From Lachnospiraceae bacterium (GTDB lineage: Bacteria > Bacillota > Clostridia > Lachnospirales > Lachnospiraceae), in NCBI GenBank assembly GCA_017552715.1, contig JAFZOW010000035.1, positions 1 through 64,000 of the forward strand: a DNA stretch of 64,000 bases. The letters are read 5' to 3'. The position numbers and the translations under genes were made by a program. Every line of letters starts with the position of its first letter. Positions within the stretch are counted from its first letter, which is position 1. Shown here piece by piece: positions 34,397 to 43,449 of the stretch. The notes beneath the pieces were generated by a model. It was not told the origin of the DNA, did no database searches, and saw only the letters and a program-made list of their open reading frames with translations.

Positions 34397-37300
34397 TTAT
34401 CCGTGCCTGAATTTATCTTTTAACATTCCCACCAGTGCATCATCTCCGCCCTTATCCCCCACGGCAGTCGCACGGGTATTTATTTCTCTCATCAGTGCTC
34501 CGTGAGACGCCACCACCGAAGTGGTATAATCCAGCTGTGCCTGCCCTGACAAGCCCTCGGGGGCATCCAATGTCAGTACACGAAGGAATATGGTGTTGAT
34601 GAGCATTGCTGACTGCATGCTCCCGTCTTCCTTATCCATACCCGTACCGGAAAATGCAGGTCCAAGCTTCTCCAGGACCTTCCGTATGGGTTCCAGCTCT
34701 CCGCCGTCTCCCAGATCGGCAGTGATACGATCAATAGCTGTCTGGATCGCTGCCTTGTAAGCTGCTTCCTCCTGCGGTGCCGCAACGGGATCCGGATTCT
34801 TCTTACGTTCATTTGCCACCCTCTGGCATTGCGTAACTCCGGTCTCTTCCAGGATACGGCGCATATAATCCGGTTTGCACATACTCTGAAGCAAAGCGTT
34901 CAGGGACGAGATCTCGGGGGATCCCTTCCGGAAGGCTATCTTTTCCAGCGAATTGATACGTGTTGCAAAATGGTCATTAAAGTTTTCGACTATGTCCTTC
35001 TGAAGGAGCGGATTATTCGCCAGCATCTCGGGAGTTGCAGTGATCGAGCGCATATAAACGATGAAATCCTTTTTGCTTGCAAAAACCTTATCCTGGTCCC
35101 CGATGAAATCCACCTTGAAATCATGCGCATCATCTGCGATCTTAGCCGCCTTATCGGCAAACTGGGCATCCAGTGCGGCGATCTGATCCCTGAACTGCTT
35201 CTGACGCTGTTCTTCCGCATAGGCATCCTGTTTCCGCTTAAAATCCTTATCCCGCTCGGTCTGCCGCTGGTGGGTATTCAGACTCTGTAACAGCCAGCCT
35301 CTGTCGCGGTATTCCTCGGATCGGCTCTGTATTTCCGTTTCATCCTTAAGCTGTTCGGCGAATTCCTCTCCCGCATCCCCTGTGACCGCCATAGCCGGCA
35401 GGATCACCTGTTTCATCAGGAGATTGACCATGAGCGCTGAAGCATCCTCATCCGTGTCGTGATCCGATCCATTAAAAGCGGCTTTGCAGCTTTCCGCCAG
35501 ATCTCCCAGAGCCTGCAGCGGTCCTCCGAAACGAAGGTCATTCCCGATCTGTGTAACCGCTTCAAATACATCTCCCTTGCTGGAGCTCATCAGCTGCTCA
35601 ACATAGCCGTCCGGGATCATACTGTACATCACCCGGAGCAGACTGCGTACCTCACCCACCTGGGCCAGGTCATCCACAGAACCGCCCTCAAGATCCGGTG
35701 CCGTACCGTCTTTTATTTTCTTCTGATAGGCCAGAACAAAATCCTGTGCACACATCTTCTGTACGGCCACATCCCCGGCCAGCTCATCCAATGATGCGCT
35801 CTGGACGATATCAGAGATCGCAGCACCGCGTTTTGATACAAAGCTCTGTTTATCCGAACCCGCACCGGTTTCTGTCGGCTCGTTCTTCGCTCCTGCCTGA
35901 AGCTTTGCCGTGATCGTGTCCACCATATTGGTGTATTCATCCAGCAGCTCCAGAAGTTCCGGAAACTTTTGGGCCATCTCCTCACGTCGCTCTCCCGTGA
36001 TCTCCGCCTGCAAACGGGGAAGGGCCATCAGGTTCATGACGCAGCTGTTCACGTACTCCAGCATATCGGGCGGCGCTTCGCTTTTTAGGGCCCCGACTTT
36101 TGTAGTAAGCAGCTCCTGCAGATGAAAGCCGACAAATTTCTTCAGATCCCCTTCAAAGACCTGGGCTCCTCCATACAGGACATAACTATCCTCCAGAAAG
36201 CTTACAAACTGGTCGGAGTCCACTCTCTTCCGGAAAAGAGAGAGAACGGAATGGCCCAGAGCCTCTACCCCGCCGCCGGTCGCAAAGCGCATTGCCGAAT
36301 GCCGGCTGATGGATTCCTTTGAGATCATCTTTTCCATCTGCGCTATAGGGATCCCCTGTTCCTTAAGCCCATGATACAGATCGTGATAATCCGCAGTCAG
36401 GCTTGTAAACATGCTCCCCAGCATATGGTCATAAGCAACGGCTGTCTTATTGGAACTGTGACGTATCCCCAGAGCCATAAATCCGCCGGAATTTGCTTCC
36501 CTCATATTTCCTTTGAGCCGGCCCTCCTGATATTTCGCATCGGAATCTGCAACGGCTTTACGGCCCTGTACGTCCTGCAGGCCCTTATGCATCTCTTTGA
36601 AAGTATCCGTACCACCGGGGGTACCGCTCAAGTCCGGATTGGGATTCTCCGCAGCTTTCAACGCTTTTCGGAAGCTCTCGGCCTGCGCCTGCGCATAGAT
36701 CTGCTTCTCATCCGCATCCCTCTTTTTGATCATATCCGCGATCCGGGGGATATATCGCTCCCTGTACTTTTCTCCGGTCTCCCGGGCATGATCATCATAA
36801 GCCGGATCTGAACCCATAAGTTTCCGGGTATTCATGGATACGCCTTTGGATGTACCGAAATAGTTCACGGCTGTTCCGATCACTCCGGCAAAGGACAGGG
36901 CTCTGGTCTCCAGAAGCTGCCGCTCCAGCGGCTCCATATCATCAAAGAATGCCTTGTTACCGGGATCCCTCATCAGATTCTCGTACATCATGAGCTTATC
37001 CGAGAGCCACTGCATCTCTCCGTAATGAGCACTCATGTACTCTTCGGAAAACATGGAGATATCCAGATTCAGGTTTAAAAGCTCATCCGTGATCTTCCGC
37101 AGGAAAGGAGTGCGGCGCTGAAGATCGGCAGAAGCATAATCCTCTGCCAGCCGGATATCCGCATCCCTCTTTTTTGCTTCCTCCTCATTCAGGGGATCAC
37201 CGTTTTTATCGGTCAGATAGCCCGTCATATAGGTCATCACGATACGCGAATCAAAACTGACTCCGGGATCTCCATGCCCGTCAGAAAAACCGGGAACTGT

Positions 37301-37726
37301 CTTTTTGATCGCAGCTACGGAATTCGTCTGCGCCGTCTGGCGGGTCTGCATGGCATCCAGTACATTCCAGGTGCCGTAATCAATACATTTCAATGTGCTG
37401 GTCTTCCGCAGCTGTTTCTCGTGCTTGGCATCCTTCCTGCGCTGCTTAAAGCCCCGTTCCTGCACGGGAGCCTGCACCGGGGTTCCTTCCGCAACATCCC
37501 CGGCAGAAGCGGGAAAGATCTTTTTTTTGCATTTCGCCAGCAAACTCTGGCTTCTCTGTACGTCGCGTACAAGAACGGGTGCAGCAGGAGCATCTTCCTG
37601 CCGCTGACTCTGGAAGCTAAGCAGCATACTCTGGGAAAACAGCTCCTTCTGCTGCTCTTCCTCCGCCGCGATCAGCTGTTGCTTCTCCTGTTGCTTTCTT
37701 AAAAGTTCCTGCTCTTTCCGACTCAT
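34397..37726 (-). CDS. very large effector candidate, 1109 aa, unknown activity
   Basis: I do not recognise this 1109-residue soluble protein. ATG 37726 was chosen because GGGGAGG stands 6-8 nt upstream; the frame is open further but inside the GNAT gene. It opens with a Lys/Gln/Glu coiled-coil segment (residues 1-35), then a basic linker (about 90-120), like the other cargo candidates. The remainder is almost wholly helical, with conspicuous stretches HSSNKTAVAYDHMLGSMF near 425, RHSAMRFATGGGVEALGHS near 470, and a second charged coiled coil near 830-880. No catalytic motif stands out. It sits 13 nt after a GNAT gene and just before an AAA+ ATPase gene. Confidence 0.55.
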   Translation of the reverse strand: MSRKEQELLRKQQEKQQLIAAEEEQQKELFSQSMLLSFQSQRQEDAPAAPVLVRDVQRSQSLLAKCKKKIFPASAGDVAEGTPVQAPVQERGFKQRRKDAKHEKQLRKTSTLKCIDYGTWNVLDAMQTRQTAQTNSVAAIKKTVPGFSDGHGDPGVSFDSRIVMTYMTGYLTDKNGDPLNEEEAKKRDADIRLAEDYASADLQRRTPFLRKITDELLNLNLDISMFSEEYMSAHYGEMQWLSDKLMMYENLMRDPGNKAFFDDMEPLERQLLETRALSFAGVIGTAVNYFGTSKGVSMNTRKLMGSDPAYDDHARETGEKYRERYIPRIADMIKKRDADEKQIYAQAQAESFRKALKAAENPNPDLSGTPGGTDTFKEMHKGLQDVQGRKAVADSDAKYQEGRLKGNMREANSGGFMALGIRHSSNKTAVAYDHMLGSMFTSLTADYHDLYHGLKEQGIPIAQMEKMISKESISRHSAMRFATGGGVEALGHSVLSLFRKRVDSDQFVSFLEDSYVLYGGAQVFEGDLKKFVGFHLQELLTTKVGALKSEAPPDMLEYVNSCVMNLMALPRLQAEITGERREEMAQKFPELLELLDEYTNMVDTITAKLQAGAKNEPTETGAGSDKQSFVSKRGAAISDIVQSASLDELAGDVAVQKMCAQDFVLAYQKKIKDGTAPDLEGGSVDDLAQVGEVRSLLRVMYSMIPDGYVEQLMSSSKGDVFEAVTQIGNDLRFGGPLQALGDLAESCKAAFNGSDHDTDEDASALMVNLLMKQVILPAMAVTGDAGEEFAEQLKDETEIQSRSEEYRDRGWLLQSLNTHQRQTERDKDFKRKQDAYAEEQRQKQFRDQIAALDAQFADKAAKIADDAHDFKVDFIGDQDKVFASKKDFIVYMRSITATPEMLANNPLLQKDIVENFNDHFATRINSLEKIAFRKGSPEISSLNALLQSMCKPDYMRRILEETGVTQCQRVANERKKNPDPVAAPQEEAAYKAAIQTAIDRITADLGDGGELEPIRKVLEKLGPAFSGTGMDKEDGSMQSAMLINTIFLRVLTLDAPEGLSGQAQLDYTTSVVASHGALMREINTRATAVGDKGGDDALVGMLKDKFRHG

Positions 37727-37739
37727 CGCCTGCCTCCCC

Positions 37740-38609
37740 TCAATACGTTTTTTCCATGACCCGCATGATCTGTCGTGCCCCGGGGAAGAGCCGCCGCACA
37801 ATAGCATCCGAAGTATCATCCGTAACCGGGATCAGCAGGGGATACTCTTTCCCGTATTTCATGATACAGCGATCCAGCGCTTCCCGAAGCAGCATCAGGA
37901 AAACCTGGGGCTTCCCGCTGCGGTTCAGGGCAGAGGAGACAAAAAGCTTCTCCTGTTTCCTTTCGATGGTGATATAAGCCGTGATCTCGCCATCCGGATC
38001 GTAAACCAGACTCACTTCCGGATCAACGGATCCGCTCTTAAACCCGCCCTGGGGCAGGATGTCCGCAACCGAAAGAGCCCTTTTTTCCTCCATATGCAGG
38101 CGGTGGTCCGTGGTCTGGGCAAAACTGTGGATACGTCCGCTGTCGATCTTCATATTCCCCATCCCGGCCGGATCCGCAGCACCCAGGGATGTCTGATACA
38201 TGGTACTGTTTTCTTCCGCCTGCAGGGCAAAGCCGCGGCTTAAGAGAAAATGCTCCAGCAGATCCTGCTCCGTGGAAGTCGAAGAAAAAGCGATACGGCA
38301 ATACAGCCCCTCATCGGCCAGCAGCTCGGAGAGTTCGTCCAGCAGCATGCTGCCGCCTCCCATCTGCCGCCATTCGGGAGCCACGTAAAAGGATGCGATC
38401 TCAAAACAGCCGCCTTCCACATACCCCGCCAGGGCACCGCAGGCTGTATCCCCAACAACCCAGCCCAGGGCTGTGATGGGTTCTCCTCTTCCGATGGCCG
38501 CTGCCACAGCAGGAAGTAAAAGGGAGCGGAAAGGATCCAGGTTTTCCGCCCCGATCCATCCCACTTCCCTTGTCTGTACATCCGGTAACAAAAAGCTTCC
38601 TTCTGCCAT
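37740..38609 (-). CDS. GNAT-family protein paired with the 1109-aa effector
   Basis: The N-terminal GNAT half of this 289-residue protein has FYVAPEWRQMGGGSMLLDEL as its cofactor loop. The second half (ITAYITIERKQEKLFVSSALN, LLREALDRCIMKYG) keeps the fold pattern without the loop. AGGAGAGG precedes ATG 38609. It stands between the 827-aa AAA+ ATPase gene and the 1109-aa effector gene with gaps of 12-13 nt, so the three are one transcript. It is one of five paralogous GNAT proteins linked to cargo genes in this window. Confidence 0.75.
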   Translation of the reverse strand: MAEGSFLLPDVQTREVGWIGAENLDPFRSLLLPAVAAAIGRGEPITALGWVVGDTACGALAGYVEGGCFEIASFYVAPEWRQMGGGSMLLDELSELLADEGLYCRIAFSSTSTEQDLLEHFLLSRGFALQAEENSTMYQTSLGAADPAGMGNMKIDSGRIHSFAQTTDHRLHMEEKRALSVADILPQGGFKSGSVDPEVSLVYDPDGEITAYITIERKQEKLFVSSALNRSGKPQVFLMLLREALDRCIMKYGKEYPLLIPVTDDTSDAIVRRLFPGARQIMRVMEKTY

Positions 38610-38621
38610 AAAATACCTCTC

Positions 38622-41105
38622 CTATGCTAAGCCCACCTGTTCGGCATAAGGCTCGAAATCGGCTTTCGTAAAGACCTTACCTACTTTGACAAACTCATAT
38701 TTGATGGCATTCAGATAATGCCGCATGCAGACCTTGCCGTTGGCGGTGGGGTCCGCCGCAGCCAGAAAGGCCGCGTTCAGGATACAGTTCTTGATATTAC
38801 CGCCGGCAAACTCATACTTTTCCGCCAGGAAACGTATATCCACATCCTCGTCCAGAGGCGTGGTCTTGGGGATCGTGGTCCTCCAGAGCATCTCGCGGGT
38901 ATCCGCATTGGGGAACTGGAACTCCACGATGTATTTCATTCTTCGGAAGAAAGCCGGGTCGATATTGTGCTTGTAGTTGGTGGCCAGTACGCAGACGCCG
39001 TCGTAAGCTTCCATTTCCTGCAGGAGCAGGGCTGTTTTGTTATTGGCCGAAGCCTGATTGGAACCGCCGTCATCGGAACGTTTTGCGAAGATGGTATCGC
39101 ACTCGTCGAAGAAGAGTACCACGTTACATTTCTTGGCTTCACGGAAGATCATGGAAAGGGATTTTTCCGTTTCACCAACGTACTTATCCACAACCTTGGA
39201 GATATCTACACGGTAGAGTTCCAGGTTCAGCTCGTGGGCCAGAACCTGGGCCATCATGGATTTACCGGTACCGGGTGCACCGAAGAGCAGCACCGTAAGG
39301 CCTCGGCCGTATGGATACTTCTTGGTGTAGTTCCACTGCTCGTAGACCTGCTTCTTGAAGTTCATCTGCTCAATGGCATGGGTGATAGTCTCCCTCTGGC
39401 TGGGGTTCATGACGATATCGTCGAAACCGAACTTGGCATCCACACGGGTAGCCTTCTGTGAAAGCTCGGAGCTCATCTGACGGTTGCAGCCCTTGAACAG
39501 GTTCTTACGGGAGATCTGTGTCTCCTTATCCATCACGGAAAGATTCCTGGCTTCCCGAAGGGCATCACTGATCTTACCGGCGGTGAACACGAATTTCGTG
39601 GACATTTCCAGCAGATCAACATCTTCGTCAAAAGTATATTTCTGGGCGAAATACTTCCAGCACTCATAACGCTCGGTGGTAGAAGGCGTGGGAAGTTCGA
39701 ATTCCGCAAAGTCTTCCTTCGTGATCTCCTTCATGGAGATATTGAGCTTGGACATGGCGAACACGGTGATGTTCTTTTCGGTGAGCTTGGAAAAAGCCAG
39801 ATCCATATAACCGAAGAACTTTTCCTTTTCCTCATCCCTGTACTGCAGCTCCGTCAGGCAGCAGCAGGAATTCGTCAGTATACATTCACGGGTCACCGCC
39901 CACAGCGCCCGGCTCACAAACTGGAAATCATACTCGAAGAGCTTCTTGCAGTTGATGGCCATGGCGCGGAGGCCGTTCTTTTCGCAGAATTTCTTAACGA
40001 AGAATTTACGTCCGCTGCCGTCATCCCCGTAATAGTAAAAGATACGAGTCCCTTCGGCATAGGCGATCTCCATGGCGTCCAGAGTGGACTCGTTGGCCAG
40101 GATGGGGTTCAGTTCCTCATCGCTGGTGATCATGCTGAAGAAACGGTCGTAGTTCTCATCGGGACGAAGCGGGTGACGTCCGAAAAGGAAATCGATCATG
40201 CGCTTGTCGGGGGAAACCGCGGTGGAGAAAGGCATGCTCTCCCGCACATCCAGACGCAGTACCGGCATCAGCTGTTCCAGACAGGCCGACATGTCACCGT
40301 AGGCTGCGGTAATGGAGAAATCCTCGCCGTAATAAAGCTTGGCGGCGGATTCGATGGTGGGAGCCGAAAGGCCTCCGTTTTCGTTGACGATCTGGAATAC
40401 CCCGGCATAATCCGTCTGGGTGGAGGATATCACACCGCAGGCAAAGGTAAACATCGTAAAGGGTTCGAATTCCAGCTTTCTGGCCAGCGTATGCAGCGGC
40501 AGCGGGACTCCCGCCTCTACGGTGGCATCACCGCGCTCCATCAGCGCCAGGATCTCTTCCGCGGCAGTCAGCTTCACTTCCGCCTTATCTCCGGTGTTAG
40601 CAGCCGACTGGGAAGCATCCGCTTCATCGCTCATACCAAAATCGGCAAAGAGGTTTAAAAGCTCCGGATCTATATCCGCATCGCTATCTCCCGCATCCGC
40701 TGAGGAAGTGTCTCCGGATTCTTTTTTCTTTTTCCTCTGCTGGAATTCCTCCAGCTTCATCATAGCCAGATCCCCGGCGATCTCCAGATCCGGGTACAGC
40801 ACATTCTTGTAGCCCCCGTTGCCGGCGGCATACACGGTCTTCATCTTATCCAGATAACGGCTGATGGTCTTGTTCAGACAATAGAAGAGATGGTCGGTAT
40901 ACTCCCCGTAATCCGCAAAAGGTTCCGCATCCCCCGTTTTTCCGGGCTTATCCTCCGCTGCAGGGATATCTTCTGCCTCGGACTCCTCTTCAGCTGCGGC
41001 TTTCTTTTTGGACTTAGGCGCTTTTTCTTCCTTTACCGCTTCTTCGGTACTCAGTGTTTCTTCTGTACCGATCGTTTCTTCTGCCTTCTTTTTTCTGGCT
41101 GCCAT
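38622..41105 (-). CDS. AAA+ ATPase of the injection system (structural side)
   Basis: This 827-residue protein opens with an acidic, low-complexity segment of about 50 residues. A long middle region with a degenerate ATPase-like fold follows, then a C-terminal AAA+ domain: Walker A GAPGTGKS (609-616), Walker B VLFFDECDTIF, sensor VLATNYKHN and arginines in FRRMKYIVEF. It is a paralogue of the 684-aa ATPase at 32337 with the same two-domain plan. Position at the junction of structural and payload genes fits an Afp15-like assembly or loading ATPase. AGGAGAG precedes ATG 41105. Confidence 0.87.
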   Translation of the reverse strand: MAARKKKAEETIGTEETLSTEEAVKEEKAPKSKKKAAAEEESEAEDIPAAEDKPGKTGDAEPFADYGEYTDHLFYCLNKTISRYLDKMKTVYAAGNGGYKNVLYPDLEIAGDLAMMKLEEFQQRKKKKESGDTSSADAGDSDADIDPELLNLFADFGMSDEADASQSAANTGDKAEVKLTAAEEILALMERGDATVEAGVPLPLHTLARKLEFEPFTMFTFACGVISSTQTDYAGVFQIVNENGGLSAPTIESAAKLYYGEDFSITAAYGDMSACLEQLMPVLRLDVRESMPFSTAVSPDKRMIDFLFGRHPLRPDENYDRFFSMITSDEELNPILANESTLDAMEIAYAEGTRIFYYYGDDGSGRKFFVKKFCEKNGLRAMAINCKKLFEYDFQFVSRALWAVTRECILTNSCCCLTELQYRDEEKEKFFGYMDLAFSKLTEKNITVFAMSKLNISMKEITKEDFAEFELPTPSTTERYECWKYFAQKYTFDEDVDLLEMSTKFVFTAGKISDALREARNLSVMDKETQISRKNLFKGCNRQMSSELSQKATRVDAKFGFDDIVMNPSQRETITHAIEQMNFKKQVYEQWNYTKKYPYGRGLTVLLFGAPGTGKSMMAQVLAHELNLELYRVDISKVVDKYVGETEKSLSMIFREAKKCNVVLFFDECDTIFAKRSDDGGSNQASANNKTALLLQEMEAYDGVCVLATNYKHNIDPAFFRRMKYIVEFQFPNADTREMLWRTTIPKTTPLDEDVDIRFLAEKYEFAGGNIKNCILNAAFLAAADPTANGKVCMRHYLNAIKYEFVKVGKVFTKADFEPYAEQVGLA

Positions 41106-41106
41106 G

Positions 41107-41331
41107 CTACTCTCCTGTACGAAATACCGCTGTGCGGTCGAATACGCTCTCTGCCGTGTTTATCCCGCCGAAGTTTTCCTTCTCGAATGCGCCTTTCTGC
41201 TTGTTTATGGGCTTTGATCTGTAACTCGGCGCATAGCTTAGGGTTTCTTCATCTTCTTCCAGCTGCTGCTGTCTGCGCCTTTTCTTCAAAAGCTCCAGAT
41301 TCTGTTTTGTAAGCCGGTCATCGATGCGCAT
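41107..41331 (-). CDS. small conserved-context protein, 74 aa
   Basis: This short, highly charged protein has a basic coiled-coil-like start (RLTKQNLELLKKRRRQQQLEEDEE) within the first 30 residues and a polar tail. No family is recognised. It is supported by a good site (GAGGTAAAGG before ATG 41331), tight packing (1 nt before the AAA+ gene, 3 nt after the SH3 gene) and its place on the same strand. It may be an adaptor between the membrane SH3 protein and the ATPase; that is a guess. Confidence 0.55.
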   Translation of the reverse strand: MRIDDRLTKQNLELLKKRRRQQQLEEDEETLSYAPSYRSKPINKQKGAFEKENFGGINTAESVFDRTAVFRTGE

Positions 41332-41334
41332 CCT

Positions 41335-41874
41335 TTACCTCATCATCTTCAGCACACTGTTCGGGATCTCCGAAGCTTTCACTTCAACAAACTCCAGATA
41401 GTCATTGCTGCTGTAGCCTATCAGTTCCCCGTCATCCGTTACCAGCTTCGACCATTCCGTACCCTTTTCCAGGATATAACCTTCCGTACCGGGAGACATG
41501 CGTCCCAGGGTTTCGGCATTCATATCCGGTGCTTCCCGGACCCGCAGCCAGCTGTAAACATTGGCCATGCGGAAACGGTAACAGGTCTTCTTTCCGCTTT
41601 CCGGCTCGGGCGTGGGTGTGGGCGTCAGGTCCGCGTCCGTCACCGTTCCGTCCGTGTATTTCCAGGAATCGTCTACCGGTGCATCACTGCTGGCATCTCC
41701 GATAACCCGCGCCTCCTGTCTCGTCGCCACGAATTCCGGTTCCTCAAACTCGGAGTCTGCCGCTTTACCGGTGGCTCCCGGGAAAAAGCCGGGAACAAAA
41801 AGCAGTACCACCACACCGGCGATCACGATATAAACTCCGATCATCATCAGCAGGAAATTGGATCCTTTTTTCAT
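41335..41874 (-). CDS. membrane-anchored SH3b-domain protein
   Basis: This 179-residue protein has one N-terminal membrane helix (about 8-30), a Thr/Pro linker and a C-terminal bacterial SH3 domain (about 100-165; YSWLRVREAPDMNAETLGRM, EWSKLVTDDGELIGYSSNDYL). SH3b domains usually bind cell wall. The start overlaps the upstream gene by 4 nt. Encoded inside the eCIS operon, it could attach some component to the envelope, unlike the free particles of classical eCIS. No enzymatic domain is present. Confidence 0.78.
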   Translation of the reverse strand: MKKGSNFLLMMIGVYIVIAGVVVLLFVPGFFPGATGKAADSEFEEPEFVATRQEARVIGDASSDAPVDDSWKYTDGTVTDADLTPTPTPEPESGKKTCYRFRMANVYSWLRVREAPDMNAETLGRMSPGTEGYILEKGTEWSKLVTDDGELIGYSSNDYLEFVEVKASEIPNSVLKMMR

Positions 41875-42773
41875 TCCTCATCCTCCTTTATCTGCCTTTT
41901 TGCCGGCAGCTGGATATAGATGCCCATTCCATTGTTCGGTGTGGACCGGCCGTAAATGGTCCCGCCGTAATAATCCACGATAGCCTTGGCCTGGGTAAGT
42001 CCGAGTCCGTTACCGCTGATACGGTTGGACCCCTGATAGTTCAGCTCAAAAATATGCTTCGTTTCTTCTTCCTTTAGTCCCGCACCGGTATCCTTCAGCA
42101 CGATGAAGATATCATCCCCCACCAGGGAAAGGGTGATCACCAGCGAACCCGAACGCTGCATATACTTGATGGAATTGTCGATGATATTGCGGAAAAGGAT
42201 ACGCAGCCAGTTCGGCTGTGCCTTAACATACAGCTGTTCCTCCGAAGAAGAGATACGCACCGTCAGTCCTGCATCCCTGGCGGCCCCCGCCAGTTCGTCT
42301 GCCGTCTCCCGGGCAATGCGGATCACGTCCACCATCTTGGGAGCATCCTCCACCGGCGGAAGAAAATCGTTTATATCCTCCTTCTGCTGTACCAGTTTAT
42401 CCTCTGCGGTTTTTACTGCCGCCTTCAGGGCACTGATCTTTTCTTCCTTCTCTCCGGCCTCTTCCGTAAGGCGTTTCAACTCCTCCCCCTTCGTGCGGAG
42501 TTCCGTTTCGCGGGCATCCAGTGCCTTCTGCATGGTATCGCGCTCCGTCTCCCGCTCTTTCTTAAGTGTTGCAAGCTCTTCCGTAAGTTCCTGGCGGTCG
42601 GAATAATCGTTGCGTTCTGCACTGTAAATGAAAGCAAGGAGCATCAGGCACGCGCTGTGCAGCAGGATCAGGAGCATAAGGATCCAACTGGGCCAGTCCT
42701 TGAAAAGCCCTGCCAGCGCCAGTCCGAAGAACAGACAGGCCAGAAGTCCCATGACTATTTTAGAATTTCGCAT
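41871..42773 (-). CDS. membrane histidine-kinase-like ATPase without evident phospho-acceptor His
   Basis: Two closely spaced membrane helices (about residues 5-50) lead to a long heptad-rich coiled coil (about 60-140). A HATPase domain follows, with N-box RNIIDNSIKY, G1 LKDTGAGL and G2 GNGLGLTQAK. The region where a DHp helix with its His should be contains none that fits an H-box. ATG 42773 is preferred (GGAGAAGG upstream, 300 aa); ATG 42803 lacks a site. It stands between an FtsE-like ATPase and a membrane SH3 protein. It may signal by ATP binding or act on the nearby STAS protein. Confidence 0.7.
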   Translation of the reverse strand: MRNSKIVMGLLACLFFGLALAGLFKDWPSWILMLLILLHSACLMLLAFIYSAERNDYSDRQELTEELATLKKERETERDTMQKALDARETELRTKGEELKRLTEEAGEKEEKISALKAAVKTAEDKLVQQKEDINDFLPPVEDAPKMVDVIRIARETADELAGAARDAGLTVRISSSEEQLYVKAQPNWLRILFRNIIDNSIKYMQRSGSLVITLSLVGDDIFIVLKDTGAGLKEEETKHIFELNYQGSNRISGNGLGLTQAKAIVDYYGGTIYGRSTPNNGMGIYIQLPAKRQIKEDEE

Positions 42774-42795
42774 CTTTCCTTCTCCCTTGTTTCCC

Positions 42796-43449
42796 TTATT
42801 CATGCCGGGCCAGCTTCAGCTGCCGGAATTCCTTTATCTCGGAACGCATGGTCTCTATATCATGCGTTACCAGGATCACCGTTTTCCCCTGTCTGCGGAT
42901 CAGCTCCAGAAGCTGCATCAGCTCCGATGAAGACCGGGGATCCAGATTCCTGGTAGGCTCATCGCATAGCAATATGCCCGGATCGTTTAAGATCGCGCGG
43001 GCCAGACAGAGCTTCTGCTGCTCTCCGCCGCTCATCTCTTCGGGATAACGCTTATGCATATGGTCGATCCCGAGAAATTTCATCACACTCCGGATGCGCG
43101 CCTCGCTCTCCTTTACTCCCCAGCCGTAGATATTCCGGCTCAGGTTCAGGTTCTCGTAAGCCGTCCGGTCTTTGATCAGCCGAAAGTCCTGAAATATCAC
43201 TCCCAGCTTACGACGATAGAAAGGTACCTCGCTGTCTTTCAGCGCAGACACCTCTGTCTCGTCTACCATGATACGCCCGGCTGTGGGTACTATCTCCCGC
43301 AGCAAAAGCCGTATAATGGTCGTCTTTCCGATACCGCTGGGCCCCGTTAACGCCAAAAATTCACCGTCGGCCACTTTAAGATCCATACCCTCAAGTACGT
43401 ATCCTTCTTCGCCCCGGTAACGAAAGCTCACATTTTCAAAAAGGATCAT
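42796..43449 (-). CDS. FtsE-like ABC ATPase without FtsX partner
   Basis: The 217 residues match FtsE closely: Walker A GPSGIGKTT, the FtsE-typical VPFYRRKLGVIFQDFRLI, signature MSGGEQQKLCLARA, Walker B ILLCDEPTRNLDP and VTHDIETM. FtsE works with the membrane protein FtsX to activate peptidoglycan hydrolases. No FtsX is encoded nearby. The adjacent membrane genes are instead a kinase-like ATPase and an SH3 protein. The start overlaps the STAS gene by 4 nt. It may drive a substitute membrane partner, for example to open the wall for particle passage; this is inference. Confidence 0.85.
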   Translation of the reverse strand: MILFENVSFRYRGEEGYVLEGMDLKVADGEFLALTGPSGIGKTTIIRLLLREIVPTAGRIMVDETEVSALKDSEVPFYRRKLGVIFQDFRLIKDRTAYENLNLSRNIYGWGVKESEARIRSVMKFLGIDHMHKRYPEEMSGGEQQKLCLARAILNDPGILLCDEPTRNLDPRSSSELMQLLELIRRQGKTVILVTHDIETMRSEIKEFRQLKLARHE

